From contig NZ_CP039250.1 of NCBI RefSeq assembly GCF_004795895.1, positions 3,720,001-3,784,000 of the forward strand: DNA of 64,000 nt, written 5' to 3'. The translations under genes and the position numbers were made by a program. This document shows positions 62,601 through 64,000 of the stretch, piece after piece. Every line of letters begins with the position of its first letter. Within the stretch, counting starts at the first letter, position 1. A model generated the notes under the pieces. It saw only the letters and a list, made by a program, of their open reading frames with translations. It was not told where the DNA came from and did not search any database. This DNA is from Sphingopyxis sp. PAMC25046. Its GTDB lineage: Bacteria > Pseudomonadota > Alphaproteobacteria > Sphingomonadales > Sphingomonadaceae.

Positions 62601-64000
62601 TTGCCGTCGAGGATGGCAACATTACCGCCAATTGTGCCGGTGCCGCCCAGCGTGCCGCCCGTCGCCACGCCGACATTACTCGCCACGCCGCCGAGGATTC
62701 CGTCGATGAACAGCGTGCCGCCCGCGACCGACGTTGTGCCAGTAAAGGCCGAGCTGTCGCCGGTCAGGCGCGTCGTGCCCGCCGCATGGTTGATCGAACC
62801 CGCGCCCGACATACTGCTAGCCAAGAGATAGTCGGTGCCAGCGTGGTTGAAGTTCAACTCGCCCGCGCCAGGGCCGAAAATGATGTTGCCGTCGATGAAG
62901 CCCGCTGCGGCCGCCAAACCGCCTTCGACGCCGCCGATATTTACGGTGCCGGTCGAACCGACTTGGGAGGCAATCTGGAGTCCTGAGCCGGCGATCACCC
63001 GCCCGTTGTCGGCAACCGTCAGGACGGCGGTTCCGGTCCCGCTACCGATAACAAGATCACCGGTGGTGGCGAAGCTGGAACTCGCACCCGACACCGTCAG
63101 GCTCGCGGCCTGCGGCGCGGTCCCGAAGGTCGCCGACGTAAAGCTAGCCGCGCCGCCCTGATCGACGGTGAAATCGCCAGCGGTCATCAGCAACGCGCCA
63201 GTGCTCGTCCAGTTGGAGCCCGCCCCGGTGACCGCGACGGCGATGGCGTTGCTGTTGCTGGTCGCAGTGCCGATCTGGCTCGCGCCCGCGGTGCGCAGCG
63301 TCCCGCCCGCACCCACCGTCAGGCTGAAGGGGCCGTTGAAGGTCGCGCTCCCCCGGATGCCGCCCGACACATCGGCGAGCGAGTTCGCGCCGGTGATGTT
63401 GAGCTGGGTCGAGGCGGTGGGCGCGCGCAGGTCGAAATCGCCTGCCCTCAGCCGTAGCGTGCCGCCGTTCGTGACGTTCACGACAACCGAACCGGCGAAA
63501 GCGATATTATTCCCGCCAACAAACGCTGTGCTGTAGAGCGAGTTCGCGCCGTCGATGCTCAGCGTCGAGCGGCCCAGGGTCGTGCCGCCGCCGGACGTGA
63601 CGTTCGCCCCGCCGACGATGCGCAGCTCGCCGCCCGTGCCGTTGATGCTCGTCCCGCCACCATAATTGCTGTCGCCGGTCAGCGTGGTTACGCCGGTTCC
63701 GGCTACACGAAGGCCGCCAGTACCGGTGATCGATCCGCCATAGGTATAGGCGTTCGAGCGGTTGAAGACGAGGAGGGCATTGTTGACCACGTCACCCGCG
63801 ATCGAACCTGTGGTGCCGGAGAGATCGCCAATTTGCAGCACCCCCGCCTCGATCGTCGTGCCGCCGGTGTAGGTATTTTCGCCGCCGAGCGTGAGCGAGC
63901 CGGCACCCAGCTTCGTAAATCCGCCCGTTCCGGTCATGGCGTCGAGTATGCCGTTGGAGGTCGCGGCGTTCGCCACGTCGACCGCGCCGCCGTTCGCGCC
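56699..64000 (-). CDS. Giant autotransporter adhesin-like protein (5' end beyond window)
   Basis: At least 2433 residues; the frame remains open at the window end, so the start is not seen. The C-terminal ~285 residues (from GLWGRFESERQRPEA to FRVRF, ending in Phe) form the beta-barrel translocator. The passenger is built of PATR-type units (GTLVLTGANSYGGGT-like), three long modules of ~290 residues with FWDGAAGP and GMQFASDGYVIAG, and a block of ~7 short repeats (NGTLNIADGG-type). It is probably a surface beta-helix for adhesion or aggregation. Type Va secretion. Confidence 0.92.
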   Translation of the reverse strand, partial: GANGGAVDVANAATSNGILDAMTGTGGFTKLGAGSLTLGGENTYTGGTTIEAGVLQIGDLSGTTGSIAGDVVNNALLVFNRSNAYTYGGSITGTGGLRVAGTGVTTLTGDSNYGGGTSINGTGGELRIVGGANVTSGGGTTLGRSTLSIDGANSLYSTAFVGGNNIAFAGSVVVNVTNGGTLRLRAGDFDLRAPTASTQLNITGANSLADVSGGIRGSATFNGPFSLTVGAGGTLRTAGASQIGTATSNSNAIAVAVTGAGSNWTSTGALLMTAGDFTVDQGGAASFTSATFGTAPQAASLTVSGASSSFATTGDLVIGSGTGTAVLTVADNGRVIAGSGLQIASQVGSTGTVNIGGVEGGLAAAAGFIDGNIIFGPGAGELNFNHAGTDYLLASSMSGAGSINHAAGTTRLTGDSSAFTGTTSVAGGTLFIDGILGGVASNVGVATGGTLGGTGTIGGNVAILDGNLNPGSVGGVPGRLTIAGDLNLTSAATLNVDFGQANVVGGAYNDLIDVGGDLVLGGTLNVQETLGGNFQPGVYRVINYGGSLTDNGLTVNAGYFVQTSVANQVNLVNTTGLTMRFWDGVNGGKNDGVITGGDGLWQASGGNDNWTEFDGSANAPFTDAAFAVFSGVGGAVTVDDSLGAVTASGMQFASDGYVIAGTDIALVESEAIIRVGDGSIGGAAYTANIASNLTGIGDVIKTDLGTLVLTGDNSFVGETNVRGGELRLADGGTLNNTDGMIGRESGEQGILTVIGADGSGNASTWANTGILRVGRLGTGTLNILDGGIVTVADIAYIGDDVGSEGTVNVSGRDANGNASTWTGASDIVVGEFGSGTLNITAGGQVSNQSGWIGSNAGSQGIVNVLGVGGNGAASIWTNNGDVLVGYDGNGTLNIADGGKVVSVGGQIGANSDGVGQVLVAGAGSLWENSGRINVGLFGAGTLRIENGATVTSNDAIVGASGNGNAIIAGVGTSWVNTQQLSVGSFGTGSMRIENGASVTSNQAYIGANSTGSVVVTGAGSRWLVTDFSMTVGNDGTGSLLVENGGLVRAEGGFALGFAAGSSGTVTIAGTTGNRGVVETSQIGAGLGTVNFSFDGGVLRATQDEGEFFADFGANDITLGTNGGIIDTDGHNIGIAPRFSGAGGLTKDGLGTLTLTGANSYAGATFVNAGTLLVNGDQSAASGLMTVFAGATLGGTGTIGGNVAMLDGAILAPGESAGTLTVGGNLSLAGGSILNYELGQADVAGGTLNDLVNVGGDLTLDGTINVTVPAGGTFGPGIYRVFNYGGALIDNGLTLGAIPGGTGGVSVQTAIAGQVNLVNSMGLALSFWDGAAGPKHDGTLNGGDGVWRVAGGLNNWTDADGSINADYAQDSFAVFAGAPGTVTIDNSGGNVLASGMQFASDGYVIAGDTLTLTGTQAIVQVGDGSVAGAGYTTTIDAAIAGTAQLLKTDAGTLVLTGANSYGGGTLINGGTVRIGSDTNLGDASGGLSLGGGALHTTADIVSGRTVTLIGDGVFRSDAGTTLTLTGPVGGTGGLTKAGAGTLALGGSGSFAGTTTVEAGTLFVNGDYSAATGATSVAAGATLGGTGTIGGNVDFASGATLAPGAGGTGTLTIGGNLSLAAGTQLDFEFGQAGVAGGALNDLVNVGGNLVLDGVLNVGVPAGGAFDVGIYRMFNYGGTLTNNGVTFGTMPTGANAAIQTSVAGQVNLVNSGGLMLNFWDGAAGPRVDGVINGGDGVWQSSAGNDNWTDATGNLSAPYADGAFAIFGGTAGTVTVDNGPGAVSATGMQFATNGYVITGDALALDGVQATIRVGDGSTAGAGFTATINSALSGTAQLVKTDAGTLVLGGTNSYTGGTQIVGGTLRISNDANLGAASGEVTLDGGTLETSATLTSARGFAVTGGGTIATAADTVFTYNGLFSGTGALTKNGAGTLLVTADNGGFGGSTTVAGGTLAVQGSLGGAVTVNSAGRLEGAGRVGSIVNAGVVAPGGSIGALTVAGDYRGEGGVLEIEAELGGDASLADRLVVNGATSGNTRVTVVNRGGLGAQTVEGIKIVDVAGASNGDFTLDGDYLFDGEQAVIAGAYGYRLYKNGIATPQDGDWYLRSALLDDGGNPEGPLYQPGVPVYEAYVGALQSLNRLPTLQQRVGNRSWAASPIAGAGLWGRFESERQRPEALVSTSGADRKVDQWQAQLGLDAVLAERSDGAALVGGLTAHYGKADSAVTSIFGNGTIDTQGYGVGATMTWYGPKGFYVDGQVKLSWFDSDLESNILGSLAQGNKGDGQAFSLELGKQTAIGRNLSITPQIQMSYSKVDFDRFVDPSDAAVSAATGESLKTRWGLAIDHQTSWKGRSGDTRRTRLYSVMNLSYEWLDGAVADVSGTPIANRDHRLSGELGLGGSYSWGGDRFTLYTEVSGDTAIADFGAGYNLKGTAGFRVRF
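58395..59285 (-). repeat. Autotransporter long module, copy 3
   Basis: About 890 bp encoding the module GTGTIGGNV - FEFGQAG - FWDGAAGP - GMQFATNGYVITG - DAGTLVLGGTNSYTGG. Copies 2 and 3 are closer to each other than to copy 1, judged by shared phrases. Limits are approximate. Confidence 0.75.
59560..60445 (-). repeat. Autotransporter long module, copy 2
   Basis: About 885 bp: GTGTIGGNVAMLDG, YELGQADVAGGTLNDLV, FWDGAAGPKHDG, GMQFASDGYVIAGD, then DAGTLVLTGANSYGGG. Limits are approximate. Confidence 0.75.
60790..61790 (-). repeat. Autotransporter short-repeat block
   Basis: About seven repeats of roughly 45-55 residues with the pattern GxGTLNIxxGGxVxxxxxxIGxxxGSxGxVxVxGxGSxW. It lies between long modules 1 and 2 and looks like a T5SS passenger repeat of the PEPC/ESPR-associated type (from memory). 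Confidence 0.7.
61795..62670 (-). repeat. Autotransporter long module, copy 1
   Basis: About 875 bp: GTGTIGGNVAILDGN, VDFGQANVVGGAYNDLI, FWDGVNGGKNDG, GMQFASDGYVIAGTD and LGTLVLTGDNSFVG. It is the most diverged copy. Limits are approximate. Confidence 0.7.

Noticed and set aside
56699..64000. CRISPR-like or satellite array suggested by regular repeats
   Set aside because: Repeats are coding, of unequal length and diverged, matching autotransporter passenger modules; no short direct repeats with constant spacers occur.

Overview
The window is GC-rich and densely coded, and it looks like chromosomal DNA of a sphingomonad (Alphaproteobacteria, Sphingomonadaceae; Sphingopyxis-like is my best guess, from memory of gene families). 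The grounds are exosortase A (XrtA)-associated glycan genes, an OmpA protein with a poly-proline linker, several TonB-dependent receptors, an intracellular PHA depolymerase, and a gene transfer agent (GTA)-type structural cluster. I saw no rRNA, tRNA or CRISPR array.

Layout. 1-4 kb: an unknown membrane protein, then a divergent XrtA-associated pair (glycosyltransferase, and an O-glycosylation ligase preceded by an overlapping 54-codon gene). 4-9 kb: topoisomerase IB, an MscS channel, and a lipid-type catabolic run (MaoC hydratase, thiolase, carboxymuconolactone decarboxylase-like protein, ABM monooxygenase). 9-18 kb: a small lipoprotein, soxR divergent from a VOC protein, a PNPOx-like protein, dipeptide epimerase, a YkvA protein, PHA depolymerase, an ABC exporter, a DUF1993 protein, a lone ExbD and an OmpA porin.

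18.06-34.88 kb: a compact GTA-like head-and-tail cluster, nearly all on the minus strand, running (in transcription order) small terminase, large terminase, portal, small membrane protein, prohead protease, capsid, tail fibre with S74 chaperone, two small proteins, connector, tail terminator, major tail protein, two chaperones, short tape measure, distal tail protein, DUF2163 hub, NlpC/P60 peptidase, megatron-like hub and a DUF2793 protein. No integrase, replication or lysis genes are present. It departs from the Rhodobacter-type plan in three ways. A ~590-residue glycosidase-like domain sits on the distal tail protein while the megatron is correspondingly short. A fibre module is inserted after the capsid gene. 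Two unrelated plus-strand genes interrupt the cluster.

35-43 kb: a siderophore-type TonB receptor, OsmC, a GST divergent from an HxlR regulator with palindromes between them, a dsbD-thioredoxin pair, and a type B chloramphenicol acetyltransferase (catB-like). 43-47 kb: a TonB-dependent receptor translationally coupled to a secreted PHP-type CehA/McbA metallohydrolase. 47-51 kb: a 1170-residue exported TPR-CHAT caspase-like protein. 51-56.7 kb: a periplasmic molybdenum aldehyde oxidoreductase (paoABC) with its cofactor genes mocA-like and xdhC/paoD-like. 56.7-64 kb: the 3' part of a giant modular autotransporter whose start lies beyond the window.

The most distinctive region is the rearranged GTA-like cluster with its cargo genes. 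The exported CHAT protein, the receptor-hydrolase pair and the autotransporter are next.
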